Shown in pieces: positions 55,546-63,742 of a DNA stretch of 64,000 bases; within the stretch, counting starts at the first letter, position 1, and every line of letters begins with the position of its first letter. The position numbers were made by a program, and so were the translations under genes. The stretch is from contig JBGSTC010000006.1 in assembly GCA_041736705.1 (NCBI GenBank), positions 124,001 through 188,000 of the forward strand, written 5' to 3'. The DNA is from GWE2-51-13 sp041736705. Its GTDB lineage: Bacteria > Bacillota_I > Bacilli_A > Erysipelotrichales > Erysipelotrichaceae. Below the pieces are notes generated by a model, which was not told the origin of the DNA, searched no databases, and saw only the letters and a list, made by a program, of their open reading frames with translations.

Positions 55546-56249
55546 GATTGGATAAAATACTGGCTCATCTGGGCTACGGTTCGCGAAAAGACGTGAAAAA
55601 AATCATACGTGCGGGTCACGTGCTGGTGAATGGCGAGATCCTTCGCGACGACGACGCCCATGTGGACCCCGACATCGATGAAATCATCGTCGGCGACGAT
55701 ACGCTTGAGTACGCCGAAAAAGTCTATTGGCTGATGAACAAGCCGCAAGACGTGGTAAGCGCGACCGTCGATCCGCGCTATCCCACCGTCATCGACCTGC
55801 TACCGTCCAATGCCGGCCACGGATTGTTTCCGATCGGTCGCTTGGATATCGACACCGAAGGCTTGCTGGTGGTTTCAAACGACGGGGCGCTCGCCCATCG
55901 TCTGCTCTCGCCCAAGAAACATGTGGATAAAGAGTATGAAGTCGACTTGGCGAAGGATTGGGATCCTCGATATGAAATGGATCTATCCAACGGGATACTG
56001 ATCCAGGACCCCGAATACCAATGCAAACCCGCCGGCGTGATCGTGATCGACTCCAAGAAAATCCACATTGTCATCAGCGAAGGGAAGTATCATCAGGTAA
56101 AACGCATGATGGCCGCCTGCGACAACGAAGTGGTGCACCTACGCCGCATCCGTATGGGTGGACTGACCCTGGATCCGCAATTGCATCCCGGTGAATTCCG
56201 TCCCCTAACCCCGCTTGAACTTGAACAACTACAAAAAACACACGGATGA
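55542..56249 (+). CDS. rsuA: 16S rRNA pseudouridine-516 synthase RsuA family
   Basis: 235 aa. N-terminal S4 domain (MRLDKILAHLGYGSRKDVKKII) and catalytic domain with GRLDIDTEGLLVVSNDGAL, where the first Asp is catalytic; GKYHQVKRMMAACDNEVVHLRRIRMGGL closes the family signature. RsuA modifies 16S rRNA, RluB-type relatives modify 23S rRNA; length and order beside murJ favour RsuA (YtzG). Overlaps murJ by ATGA. Confidence 0.9.
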   Translation: MRLDKILAHLGYGSRKDVKKIIRAGHVLVNGEILRDDDAHVDPDIDEIIVGDDTLEYAEKVYWLMNKPQDVVSATVDPRYPTVIDLLPSNAGHGLFPIGRLDIDTEGLLVVSNDGALAHRLLSPKKHVDKEYEVDLAKDWDPRYEMDLSNGILIQDPEYQCKPAGVIVIDSKKIHIVISEGKYHQVKRMMAACDNEVVHLRRIRMGGLTLDPQLHPGEFRPLTPLELEQLQKTHG

Positions 56250-56263
56250 TTCCGTGTGTTTTC
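56236..56263. terminator. bidirectional Rho-independent terminator
   Basis: Perfect 11-bp stem (56236-56246 with 56251-56261), TGAT loop containing the rsuA stop. A and T runs on both sides allow use for rsuA and for the convergent rpsD. Confidence 0.87.
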
Positions 56264-56278
56264 TCTCTTCGTTGAATT

Positions 56279-56881
56279 TTAGCGGTTGTAGTATTCGACG
56301 ACCAACGCTTCGTTGACGTCGGTGTTCAGTTCGTTGCGTTCCGGCAAACGGACATAAACGCCTTTTTTCGCTTCTTTGTCGAAGGTGACATAACCGGCGA
56401 GATTCAAGGTCGCTTGCAGCGCATCGGCGATCGCCGGCATGTTGCGTGAGTTTTCCTTGACTTCGATGGTCGATCCCGGCGCTACGATGTAGGAAGGGAT
56501 GTCGACTTTGCGGCCGTTCACCAAGATGTGGCCATGGTTGACCAACTGGCGGGCGGCACGACGGGTTCTGCCCAATCCCATGCGATAGACGACGTTGTCC
56601 AAGCGGGATTCAAGCAGGAACAGGAAGTTGTGGCCGGTAACGCCTTTCATGTGGGAAGCCTTCAGGAAAGTGTTGTAGAATTGACGTTCGTTGACGCCGT
56701 ACATAAAGCGGATACGTTGTTTTTCGCGAAGTTGCTGACCATAGTTGGACAGCTTCGAGCGACGGTTTGCTCCGTGTTGACCCGGGGCGGATTGACGGCG
56801 TTTTAGTTCTTCACCGGTTTCTAAAACCGAGAACTCCAAGCGGCGGGCAACCTTCCAGACAGGTCCGTTAATGCGTGCCAT
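56279..56881 (-). CDS. rpsD: 30S ribosomal protein S4
   Basis: 200 aa. Primary 16S rRNA binder and translational repressor of itself. MARINGPVWKVARRLEFSVLETGEEL, the S4 core SRLDNVVYRMGLGRTRRAARQLVNHGHILVNGRKVDIPSY and the C-terminal NEALVVEYYNR are typical. No zinc-binding cysteines, so it is the C-minus form. ATG at 56881 follows AAGGAGGAA; the longer frame to 56947 is leader. Confidence 0.98.
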   Translation of the reverse strand: MARINGPVWKVARRLEFSVLETGEELKRRQSAPGQHGANRRSKLSNYGQQLREKQRIRFMYGVNERQFYNTFLKASHMKGVTGHNFLFLLESRLDNVVYRMGLGRTRRAARQLVNHGHILVNGRKVDIPSYIVAPGSTIEVKENSRNMPAIADALQATLNLAGYVTFDKEAKKGVYVRLPERNELNTDVNEALVVEYYNR

Positions 56882-57045
56882 AGAAATATTCCTCCTTGTG
56901 TTTTCTGGCTCAAAACTACAGGCGCAAGTTATCTTGCCTTGTGTCATCCTAGGTATTTCGCTTTTTGCAGCAAAGTTACTTTACTCCGGTAAAACGTGGA
57001 TGACGCTCGTTGCACGACCTTACGTGCTGCGCTATTTTGATGCTT
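56882..57045 (-). promoter_or_regulatory. long structured rpsD leader, candidate S4 autoregulatory element
   Basis: About 160 nt of untranslated leader on the minus strand. Several stems are visible, including GCACG/CGTGC around 57012-57027 and GCAAG/CTTGC around 56922-56935, and the latter lies near the ribosome site. In Bacillus, S4 represses rpsD through its leader; this one fits in place and length. The exact fold was not computed. Confidence 0.55.
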
Positions 57046-57049
57046 GATT

Positions 57050-57078
57050 AGTTTATCAGAGATTTACCGCTTTGTCAA
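57050..57078 (-). promoter_or_regulatory. promoter of rpsD
   Basis: Minus-strand TTGACA (57073-57078), 17-bp spacer, TAAACT (57050-57055) with TGA extension. Confidence 0.72.
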
Positions 57079-57134
57079 TTTATGCGGAAGAAGACCGATA
57101 AGTGTCCAAAAAATCCTCAACAAAGTTCGATTTA

Positions 57135-57143
57135 TGATACAAT
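57135..57143 (+). promoter_or_regulatory. extended -10 promoter of ezrA operon
   Basis: TGATACAAT (hexamer 57138-57143), 23 bp before the ATG at 57166. Divergent from rpsD. Confidence 0.5.
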
Positions 57144-57165
57144 AACAACGATGAGGTGGTCAAGT

Positions 57166-58905
57166 ATGGACATGCAACTCGTTCTAGACATCCTAGCCCA
57201 ACCCACGACCGTCATGACGGTCGGCGGTCTGTTTTCAATCGCGCTTATTTTTCTGATCGCGCGGCGGGTCCGTAAGGGGAATCTTAAAAAGAAGTTGAAG
57301 GAACTGGAGATCCGCTACAATAATGTGCGCAGCATCCCTTTGCCTTTCAAGTTGAACAAAGCGGTCGCCTTGGCCCGTGTCAACGCCGAAGTCGCTTCGA
57401 TGACGGAGAAGGCGAAGGTGTCTTTCGAGGCGGTGCAGAATGAACTGAAACAGATCGCGAATCTTTTGGCGGAAACCGAAGACGCGATTCTGATGGGGAA
57501 ACTGAAAGCCGCGAAACTGACGATCGGCGATATTTCCGGGATGATCGAACGGACGACCTTGTCCGTCGAGGATCTCGAAAAGAAATTGGACGGGGTGTTG
57601 GAGGAAGAGACGCAACAGCGCTCCAAGATCACCGACCTGAAGGATCAATTCAGATCGCTGAAAGGTGATTATAGCGAGAAGAGCGCATCGCTCAGCCTGT
57701 GCATCGAGACCTTGGATCAACGCATGGCGGAGATCGAAAAGAGTTTCTCGATGTTCGAAGAATGGATGTATGCTTCCGAATTCGGTAAAGCCAAAGAAAA
57801 GATGGAAGAAATCGCAACCCAGCTCGAGGACGCGGAAAGTCTGGTGACCAGACTCCCGGAGTTGATCGCGCTGGCTAAAGGTGTGATACCGAAGCAGATG
57901 GATGAGATCGCCCAGCTTTACAGCCAGCTAAAGCAAAAAGGGGTTTTCCTCCAACATCTGGAAGTTCCGAAGAATCTGGAACTTGTTTCTGACACCTTGA
58001 AAGAAGACATTACCAACCTGCGTCGCGGGGTCGTCGAACAAGTGGAAGTCCACCTCGCCGATAACCGCAAGCGCTTGGAGCAACTGATGGCTCAATTGGA
58101 TCGGGAAGACAGGGCGCATTTCGAACTGTACGAGGCCATACGCACCTGCGTGAAGAACGTCAAGGAATGTTCGGAATTGTACCAGAACCTAAAAATCACG
58201 TTCCAGAAAGTTTCCGTCCGTTTCGGATGGGACGATTTGAAAGATGTCTTGAAGACCAGTGAAGGGAAGTTGTTGGCGGTCGACGAGAACGTCCAACACT
58301 TACGCAAGTTGAGTGAGGAACACTCGATCCCGGCGACGACACTGTTGATCAGCGTGAAAGAAACCCTGCAGGACGTGAATACGTTGGGCGGGGAATTGCA
58401 GAACGCGATGAACCGGGTCAACGGTGCCCGTAGCGATGAAGAACGCGCGAACAAACAACTGTTGAAGTTGCATATCATCATGAATGAAATCCAGGTCAAG
58501 ATCCGCAAACACCGTCTGCCGAGCATTTCCTCGGCATATGAAGAAGACATGCGGAAATCCTATCAGTTCGTCAACAGCATCGAGAAACTGTTGGAAGAGA
58601 ATCCCCTCAACATCAACCTGCTGAACGCAACCGTCACGGACGCGATCGATACGATCTACAAATTATATAACAACGTCAATAACATCGTAGGGACGGTCGA
58701 AATGGTGGAAAACGCCATCGTCTTTGGGAATAAGTATCGTAGTTTCTATCCCGAGATCGATGACCAACTGACACGTTCGGAACTTCTGTTCCACAACGGC
58801 GATTACACCGAAGCGATCAAGGTCGCCATCGGGGCGATCGAGAAGGTTCATCCGATATCTTACGAAAAACTAATCAAGGAGAATTCGAAGAGTGCAACCA
58901 GCTGA
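57166..58905 (+). CDS. ezrA: septation ring formation regulator EzrA
   Basis: 579 aa. One N-terminal transmembrane helix (about 18-36, GGLFSIALIFLIARRV) is followed by long spectrin-like coiled coils to the end, the EzrA layout. EzrA limits FtsZ ring formation and links it to wall synthesis. The N-terminal LARVNAEVASMTEKAK region and C-terminal AIVFGNKYRSFYPEIDDQLTRSELLFHNGDYTEAI match the family. ATG at 57166 follows GAGGTGG; the frame from 57082 is promoter sequence. ezrA–nifS–thiI order is as in Bacillus. Confidence 0.93.
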   Translation: MDMQLVLDILAQPTTVMTVGGLFSIALIFLIARRVRKGNLKKKLKELEIRYNNVRSIPLPFKLNKAVALARVNAEVASMTEKAKVSFEAVQNELKQIANLLAETEDAILMGKLKAAKLTIGDISGMIERTTLSVEDLEKKLDGVLEEETQQRSKITDLKDQFRSLKGDYSEKSASLSLCIETLDQRMAEIEKSFSMFEEWMYASEFGKAKEKMEEIATQLEDAESLVTRLPELIALAKGVIPKQMDEIAQLYSQLKQKGVFLQHLEVPKNLELVSDTLKEDITNLRRGVVEQVEVHLADNRKRLEQLMAQLDREDRAHFELYEAIRTCVKNVKECSELYQNLKITFQKVSVRFGWDDLKDVLKTSEGKLLAVDENVQHLRKLSEEHSIPATTLLISVKETLQDVNTLGGELQNAMNRVNGARSDEERANKQLLKLHIIMNEIQVKIRKHRLPSISSAYEEDMRKSYQFVNSIEKLLEENPLNINLLNATVTDAIDTIYKLYNNVNNIVGTVEMVENAIVFGNKYRSFYPEIDDQLTRSELLFHNGDYTEAIKVAIGAIEKVHPISYEKLIKENSKSATS

Positions 58906-60040
58906 AGAAATATACTTGGACCATGTGAGCAGTACGCCGGTCCATCCGGAAGTTCTGAAGACTTTGGGCGAACTGCTCCCCATCCATTATGCCAATAGCG
59001 ACGCGATCCATAGCGCCGGTACCCGCATCAACCAATTGATCCAACGCAGCCGCTCGGTCATAGCGGCTGCTTTTGGCGTTTCTGCGGAAGAAATCGTATT
59101 CACATCCGGGGCGACGGAAGCAAACAACGCCATCATCAAGGGCATCGCGTTCGCCAACGCCCACAAAGGGAAGCACATCATCACGTCCAGCGTCGAACAT
59201 GCTTCGGTCTACGGTTCCTTCGAGTTTTTGGAAAATGAATTCGGATTCGACGTGACCTATCTTCCGGTCGACCAAGACGGAAGAATCTTACCTGAAATAC
59301 TTAAGAATGCACTTCGACCGGACACGATCCTTGTGTCGATCATGTATGTCAACAACGAGATTGGGACGATCATGCCGATAAATGAACTCGCCAAAATCGT
59401 CAAAGAGAATTCACGTGCCTATTTCCATGCGGATTGCGTCCAAGCCTTGGGTAAGATCCCGTTGAATCTTGAGAACGTGGACGCGGCGAGTTTCTCCGCC
59501 CACAAAATCAACGGCGTGAAAGGGAGCGGCGTGATGCTGAAACGGGCGAACGTGCCGTTTCTTCCCTTGATTTCCGGCGGTCAGCAGGAAATGGGGATGC
59601 GCGGGGGAACACCCAACGCCATCGTCAACATCCTTTTCGCCAAGACGTTGCGTCTTGCGCTTGAGGGTGAAATCGAACACATCCACCATGTCCGAGCTTT
59701 GAAACAACGTTTGATCGATCGTCTTTCGATGCTCGATGCCATCGTCTTCAACAGCCCGAAAGAAAGATGTTCGGATTTCATCCTGAACATCTCGTGTTTA
59801 AGCGTCCCTTCGGAAGTCATGATGAACTGGCTGAACCAGCACAACATTTTCGTATCCGCCCAAAGCACTTGTTCATCCAAAACCAAACAACCCTCCCATA
59901 CCCTTAGCGCGATGCGTCTTAACCAAAAACGGTTGGAAGGCAGCTTGCGCATCGGATTGGGCTACACCAACACGACAACGGAAATCGATCGGTTTCTGGA
60001 TGTGTTAGAAGAAGGAATCACCACCTATGGCAAACTATAG
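58892..60040 (+). CDS. cysteine desulfurase (NifS/IscS-like)
   Basis: 382-aa PLP enzyme that takes sulfur from cysteine as a persulfide. Motifs: FTSGATEANNAIIKG, HADCVQALGKIP, PLP-Lys in SFSAHKINGVKGSG, GGQQEMGMRGGTPNAI and the catalytic Cys loop SAQSTCSSKTK. Placement directly before thiI, overlapping by 14 bp, corresponds to NifZ of Bacillus, the sulfur donor of ThiI. The same enzyme might also feed MnmA. Start is GTG 58892, overlapping ezrA, with AAGGAG upstream. Confidence 0.94.
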   Translation: MQPAEEIYLDHVSSTPVHPEVLKTLGELLPIHYANSDAIHSAGTRINQLIQRSRSVIAAAFGVSAEEIVFTSGATEANNAIIKGIAFANAHKGKHIITSSVEHASVYGSFEFLENEFGFDVTYLPVDQDGRILPEILKNALRPDTILVSIMYVNNEIGTIMPINELAKIVKENSRAYFHADCVQALGKIPLNLENVDAASFSAHKINGVKGSGVMLKRANVPFLPLISGGQQEMGMRGGTPNAIVNILFAKTLRLALEGEIEHIHHVRALKQRLIDRLSMLDAIVFNSPKERCSDFILNISCLSVPSEVMMNWLNQHNIFVSAQSTCSSKTKQPSHTLSAMRLNQKRLEGSLRIGLGYTNTTTEIDRFLDVLEEGITTYGKL

Positions 60041-61220
60041 CGCAGAATACATCCTCGTCCGCTACGGCGAACTTTCCACCAAAGGGAAGAACCGTAAGCT
60101 CTTTGTCGCCAAACTGATCGAACGGATCCGTCAACGACTCATCGATCATCCCGCATTGAAAATCAGATACGACTACAACCGCATCTATATCTTGCTGAAC
60201 GGGGAAGATGAAACCAAAGTCTGCGAAGGATTGTCGCAAGTCTTCGGGATTTCTTCCTTTTCCGTCGCGGTCAAATGCGACAACGCGATCGAAAAGGTCT
60301 GCGAAGCCGCGGTCGAATTGATGTCGCAAGAAGAACCCTCGACCTTCAAGGTCGATTCGCGCCGTCAGGTGAAAACCTATCCCATGCTTTCCACCGCCAT
60401 TAGCGCGAAAGTCGGGGAAGCGGTCTTCAACGCGGGACGGCATACCGTCGACTTGCACCATCCCCAAATCCTCGTCCGGGTCGAAATCCAGGAAAACGAC
60501 GCCTACATCACCGTCAAAACCTATCGCGGCGCGGGCGGTTATCCGGTCGGCATCGGCGGGAAAGCGATGCTGATGCTGTCGGGTGGCATCGATTCACCGG
60601 TCGCAGGCTATCAGACGATGAAGCGCGGGGTTGAAATCGAAGCGATCCACTTCGCGGCGCCCCCGTACACTTCCGACCAAGCCAAGCAAAAAGTGATGGA
60701 CCTGGCGAAGAAACTCAGCATCCACCAAGGGCGGATCACGGTCCACGTCGTTCCGTTCACCGAACTTCAGCTTGAAATCTACAAGAAAGCGGACAATACC
60801 TACGCCGTGACCTTGATGCGCCGGATGATGTACCGCATCGCCGAACAGATCGCCCAACAAAGACGCTGCCAAGCCATCGTGAGCGGCGATAGCCTGGGTC
60901 AGGTCGCAAGCCAGACCCTTTACAGTATGCAAGTCATCCAAGATGCCATACGCATGCTGGTGCTGCGTCCTTTGGTCACGCTGGATAAACTGGAAATCAT
61001 CGAAATGGCGAACAAGATCGGTACCTATGAAACCTCGATCTTGCCCTTTGAAGATTGCTGCACGATCTTCAGCGTCCAAAACCCGGTTACCAAACCTCGT
61101 TTGGAGTATGTCGTGAAAGAAGAGAACCGGATCGATTTCTATCCCTTGATCGCCGAAGCGATCGCCAACACCCAAACCGTGACGTTGACGTTGAAATCCG
61201 ACGAAGACGCGCTTTTCTAG
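60027..61220 (+). CDS. thiI: tRNA 4-thiouridine synthetase ThiI
   Basis: 397 aa. Adenylates and thiolates U8 of tRNA; some forms also serve thiamine synthesis. N-terminal ferredoxin-like and THUMP domains (ILVRYGELSTKGKNRKLF to about residue 165) precede a PP-loop domain with LMLSGGIDSPVAGY. The C-terminal rhodanese domain of Escherichia coli ThiI is absent, as in Bacillus, so sulfur comes straight from the paired desulfurase. Cys in FEDCCTIFS is a likely sulfur acceptor. Confidence 0.96.
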   Translation: MANYSAEYILVRYGELSTKGKNRKLFVAKLIERIRQRLIDHPALKIRYDYNRIYILLNGEDETKVCEGLSQVFGISSFSVAVKCDNAIEKVCEAAVELMSQEEPSTFKVDSRRQVKTYPMLSTAISAKVGEAVFNAGRHTVDLHHPQILVRVEIQENDAYITVKTYRGAGGYPVGIGGKAMLMLSGGIDSPVAGYQTMKRGVEIEAIHFAAPPYTSDQAKQKVMDLAKKLSIHQGRITVHVVPFTELQLEIYKKADNTYAVTLMRRMMYRIAEQIAQQRRCQAIVSGDSLGQVASQTLYSMQVIQDAIRMLVLRPLVTLDKLEIIEMANKIGTYETSILPFEDCCTIFSVQNPVTKPRLEYVVKEENRIDFYPLIAEAIANTQTVTLTLKSDEDALF

Positions 61221-61230
61221 GAGGTTCCCC

Positions 61231-62562
61231 ATGGCATTCGACGCCCTGACGCAACGCTTCACCGAAGCGTTCAAACACATTACCAAGACCGACCGACTCA
61301 CCGAAAAGAACATGGATGACCTGCTGAAAGACGTGCGGCTCGCACTGCTTGAAGCCGATGTCAACGTCCAAGTCGTTCGCAGTTTCCTCGAACAAATCAA
61401 ATCGAAGGCGCTCGGCACCAAGGTTCTGACCTCGATGAATCCGCAGGAAGCCCTCATCAAGATCATCTACGACCAATTGGTCGAACTTTTAGGCGCGCAA
61501 GGCACCGAAATCGCCTATCCCCAAGGCAAGACCGTCGTCATCATGATGGTCGGTCTGCAAGGGACGGGGAAGACCACGTCCGCCGCGAAACTCGCCAACC
61601 TCGCACTGAAGAAACAGGGACGCAAACCTGTCCTTATCGCCGCCGACCTGGTTCGCCCGGCCGCCATCGACCAACTGGAAATCCTGGGGAAATCCATCGG
61701 GATCCAGGTCTATGCGGAAAAAGGCAGTACCAACGCCCTGAACGTCGTACGTAACGGGATGGCTTTCGCACGGATGCAGAACGCGGACACCGTCATCATC
61801 GATACCGCCGGCCGATTGCACATCGACGAAGCCATGATGGGCGAACTCAGTGACATCAAACACCTGGTCAAACCGGATGAAATCCTCTTGACGGTCGATG
61901 CGATGACCGGCCAGGACATCCTCAACGTCGCCAAATCCTTCCATGAACAATTGGATGTCACCGGTCTGGTCGTCACGAAGTTCGACGGCGACGCCCGCGG
62001 AGGAGCCGTATTATCCGTCCGCTCCGTTGCCCAAGTCCCGGTCAAATTCGTCGGCACCGGCGAAAAGATCGACGACTGCGACCTGTTCTATCCCGACCGC
62101 ATGGCCAACCGTTTGCTTGGCATGGGGGATTTGTTGACCTTGGTCGAAAAAGCCGAGGAAAAACTCGACATCGAAGCCAGCGCACGCGGGATGGAACGTA
62201 TGATGAGCGGTCAGTTCACTTTCGACGACATGCTTGAACAATTCAACCAGATCTCGAAAATGGGATCGCTCAAGAACCTGATGAAAATGATCCCGGGAGC
62301 CAACCAACTCGCCGGTCAGATCAACGACGAAGACACCGAAGCATCCATGAAACGCAGTAAGGCGATCATCCTCAGCATGACCAAGGAAGAACGCTCCAAC
62401 CCGTCGGTGTTGCGCGCTTCACGCAAAGCGCGGATCGCCAAGGGAAGCGGGACGTCGGTCACCGATGTCAACCGCTTGGTCAGTCAGTTCGAAAAGACCA
62501 AGGAACAGATGCGTTTGTTTTCACGCATGGCCAATAAATCCGGGATGAACTTCAAACGATAG
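61231..62562 (+). CDS. ffh: signal recognition particle protein Ffh
   Basis: 443-aa GTPase that binds signal peptides and SRP RNA. NG domain: VGLQGTGKTTSAAKLANL, DTAGRLHID, TKFDGDARGGAVLS and GTGEKIDDCDLF. The methionine-rich M domain follows with GMERMMSGQFTFDDMLEQF and RIAKGSGTSVTDVNRLVSQFEK. Slightly short but complete. ATG after AGGAGGTTCC. It starts the ffh–rpsP–trmD region; a weak AT-rich hairpin and a new promoter separate it from rpsP. Confidence 0.98.
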   Translation: MAFDALTQRFTEAFKHITKTDRLTEKNMDDLLKDVRLALLEADVNVQVVRSFLEQIKSKALGTKVLTSMNPQEALIKIIYDQLVELLGAQGTEIAYPQGKTVVIMMVGLQGTGKTTSAAKLANLALKKQGRKPVLIAADLVRPAAIDQLEILGKSIGIQVYAEKGSTNALNVVRNGMAFARMQNADTVIIDTAGRLHIDEAMMGELSDIKHLVKPDEILLTVDAMTGQDILNVAKSFHEQLDVTGLVVTKFDGDARGGAVLSVRSVAQVPVKFVGTGEKIDDCDLFYPDRMANRLLGMGDLLTLVEKAEEKLDIEASARGMERMMSGQFTFDDMLEQFNQISKMGSLKNLMKMIPGANQLAGQINDEDTEASMKRSKAIILSMTKEERSNPSVLRASRKARIAKGSGTSVTDVNRLVSQFEKTKEQMRLFSRMANKSGMNFKR

Positions 62563-62569
62563 ACAGATG

Positions 62570-62591
62570 AAAATCAAGAACAATTGATTTT
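62570..62591 (+). terminator. possible weak terminator after ffh
   Basis: AT-rich stem AAAATCAA (62570-62577) with TTGATTTT (62584-62591), loop of six. It lacks GC pairs and a strong T tract. Confidence 0.35.
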
Positions 62592-62630
62592 GATTAAAGT
62601 CATTGAACAACGACTGTACAGGTTTTCCCC

Positions 62631-62658
62631 TTGACAGGCTGGTTCAATATGGTATACT
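62631..62658 (+). promoter_or_regulatory. sigma-A promoter of rpsP operon
   Basis: TTGACA (62631-62636), 16-bp spacer, TATACT (62653-62658) with TGG extension, 29 bp before the ATG. Confidence 0.83.
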
Positions 62659-62687
62659 GAGACAGTAAAAACCAAGGAGGTGTATTT

Positions 62688-62957
62688 ATGGCAGTAAAAC
62701 TACGTTTAAAGAGAATGGGTGCCAAGAAGGATCCGTTCTACCGTATCGTCGCCGCTGATTCCCGCAGTCCTCGTGACGGCCGTTTCATCGAATCGATCGG
62801 CTACTACAACCCGACTTCCACTCCGGCTGAAATCAAAGTCGATTCCGAAGCCGCTCTGAAATGGCTTCGTACCGGTGCGCAACCGTCCGATACCGTTCGC
62901 AACCTGCTTTCGCAAGCCGGTGTCATGAAGGCGTTCCACGAAGAAAGAAACAAGTAA
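62688..62957 (+). CDS. rpsP: 30S ribosomal protein S16
   Basis: 89 aa. MAVKLRLKRMGAKKDPFYRIVAADSRSPRDGRFIE is a textbook S16 start. First gene of the rpsP–khpA–rimM–trmD operon that couples ribosome assembly with maturation factors. Start follows AAGGAGGTG. Confidence 0.98.
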   Translation: MAVKLRLKRMGAKKDPFYRIVAADSRSPRDGRFIESIGYYNPTSTPAEIKVDSEAALKWLRTGAQPSDTVRNLLSQAGVMKAFHEERNK

Positions 62958-62959
62958 TC

Positions 62960-63208
62960 ATGGTTTCGATGGAACAAGCGCTGCATAACCTTGTCGAACC
63001 GATGGTCGATGACAAAGCCAGTCTGAGTGTTAAAACGATGGCGAGTTTGGACGACAAGGAAATCTTGCTTTATGTGTATGCCAAGAGCGAAGACATCGCT
63101 CGTTTGATCGGTCGTCAAGGCCAGATGGCATCCGCGCTCCGCAACATGATGAGTGTCGCTTCCCGATTGGAAAACAGACGCATCACAATTAAATTCGAAT
63201 CGTATTAG
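62960..63208 (+). CDS. khpA: KH domain RNA-binding protein KhpA
   Basis: 82 aa. Small single-KH protein (YlqC) that pairs with KhpB and binds RNAs tied to cell elongation. The KH loop is RLIGRQGQMASALRNMM (G-R-Q-G). The ATG at 62960 lies two bases after the rpsP stop; 62969 is an alternative. A terminator-like hairpin follows it. Confidence 0.93.
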   Translation: MVSMEQALHNLVEPMVDDKASLSVKTMASLDDKEILLYVYAKSEDIARLIGRQGQMASALRNMMSVASRLENRRITIKFESY

Positions 63209-63230
63209 GATGCCTACGCATCCTTTTTTT
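63207..63230 (+). terminator. intra-operon terminator between khpA and rimM
   Basis: Perfect 7-bp stem AGGATGC (63207-63213) with GCATCCT (63218-63224), loop of four, then seven T residues (63224-63230). It stands within an otherwise tight operon, so it probably acts as a partial terminator lowering rimM–trmD relative to rpsP. Confidence 0.75.
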
Positions 63231-63238
63231 GAGGGACC

Positions 63239-63742
63239 ATGGAAAAACTGAAAATCGGAACGATCGTCCGCGGTTTCGGGATCAAAGGGGAAGTGAAAAT
63301 CAAGATCCTCACCGACCTTCCCGAGGACCGCTTCAAAGTGAATCGCAAACTTATCGCCATCCTGGACGGAAAGGAAAAAAACCTGACCGTGCTTTCGTTG
63401 CGGTTTCATCAGAACCACGCCTTGGTGACCTTCGAGGGGTATCCCGACTTGAGTGCCGTCGAACCCTTGGTAAGATCGGACCTCTATCTGCCAATCACTG
63501 AAATCGACGTTGAGAAAGAAGAAGGGTTCTATCCGTTCCAACTGGTCGGATTAACCGCCGTCGATCTGGAATCAAACGTGCTCGGGGTCGTGAGCGAAGT
63601 GCTTCCGACCAATGCCAACGACGTGTTACGCATCAAGACGCAGGGGAAGGATATCCTGGTTCCCTATGTCCCGGTGTTTATCAAGAACGTCGATTTGAAA
63701 AAGAAAACCATCCAGGTCGTGCTTTTGGAGGGGATGCGATGA
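63239..63742 (+). CDS. rimM: ribosome maturation factor RimM
   Basis: 167 aa. Assists 30S head assembly around S19. N-terminal barrel KIGTIVRGFGIKGEVKIKILTD and PRC-barrel FQLVGLTAVDLESNVLGVVSEV with DILVPYVPVFIKNVDL near the end are diagnostic. The start at 63239 has GAGGGACC as ribosome site just after the T tract of the upstream hairpin. Overlaps trmD by ATGA. Confidence 0.96.
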   Translation: MEKLKIGTIVRGFGIKGEVKIKILTDLPEDRFKVNRKLIAILDGKEKNLTVLSLRFHQNHALVTFEGYPDLSAVEPLVRSDLYLPITEIDVEKEEGFYPFQLVGLTAVDLESNVLGVVSEVLPTNANDVLRIKTQGKDILVPYVPVFIKNVDLKKKTIQVVLLEGMR

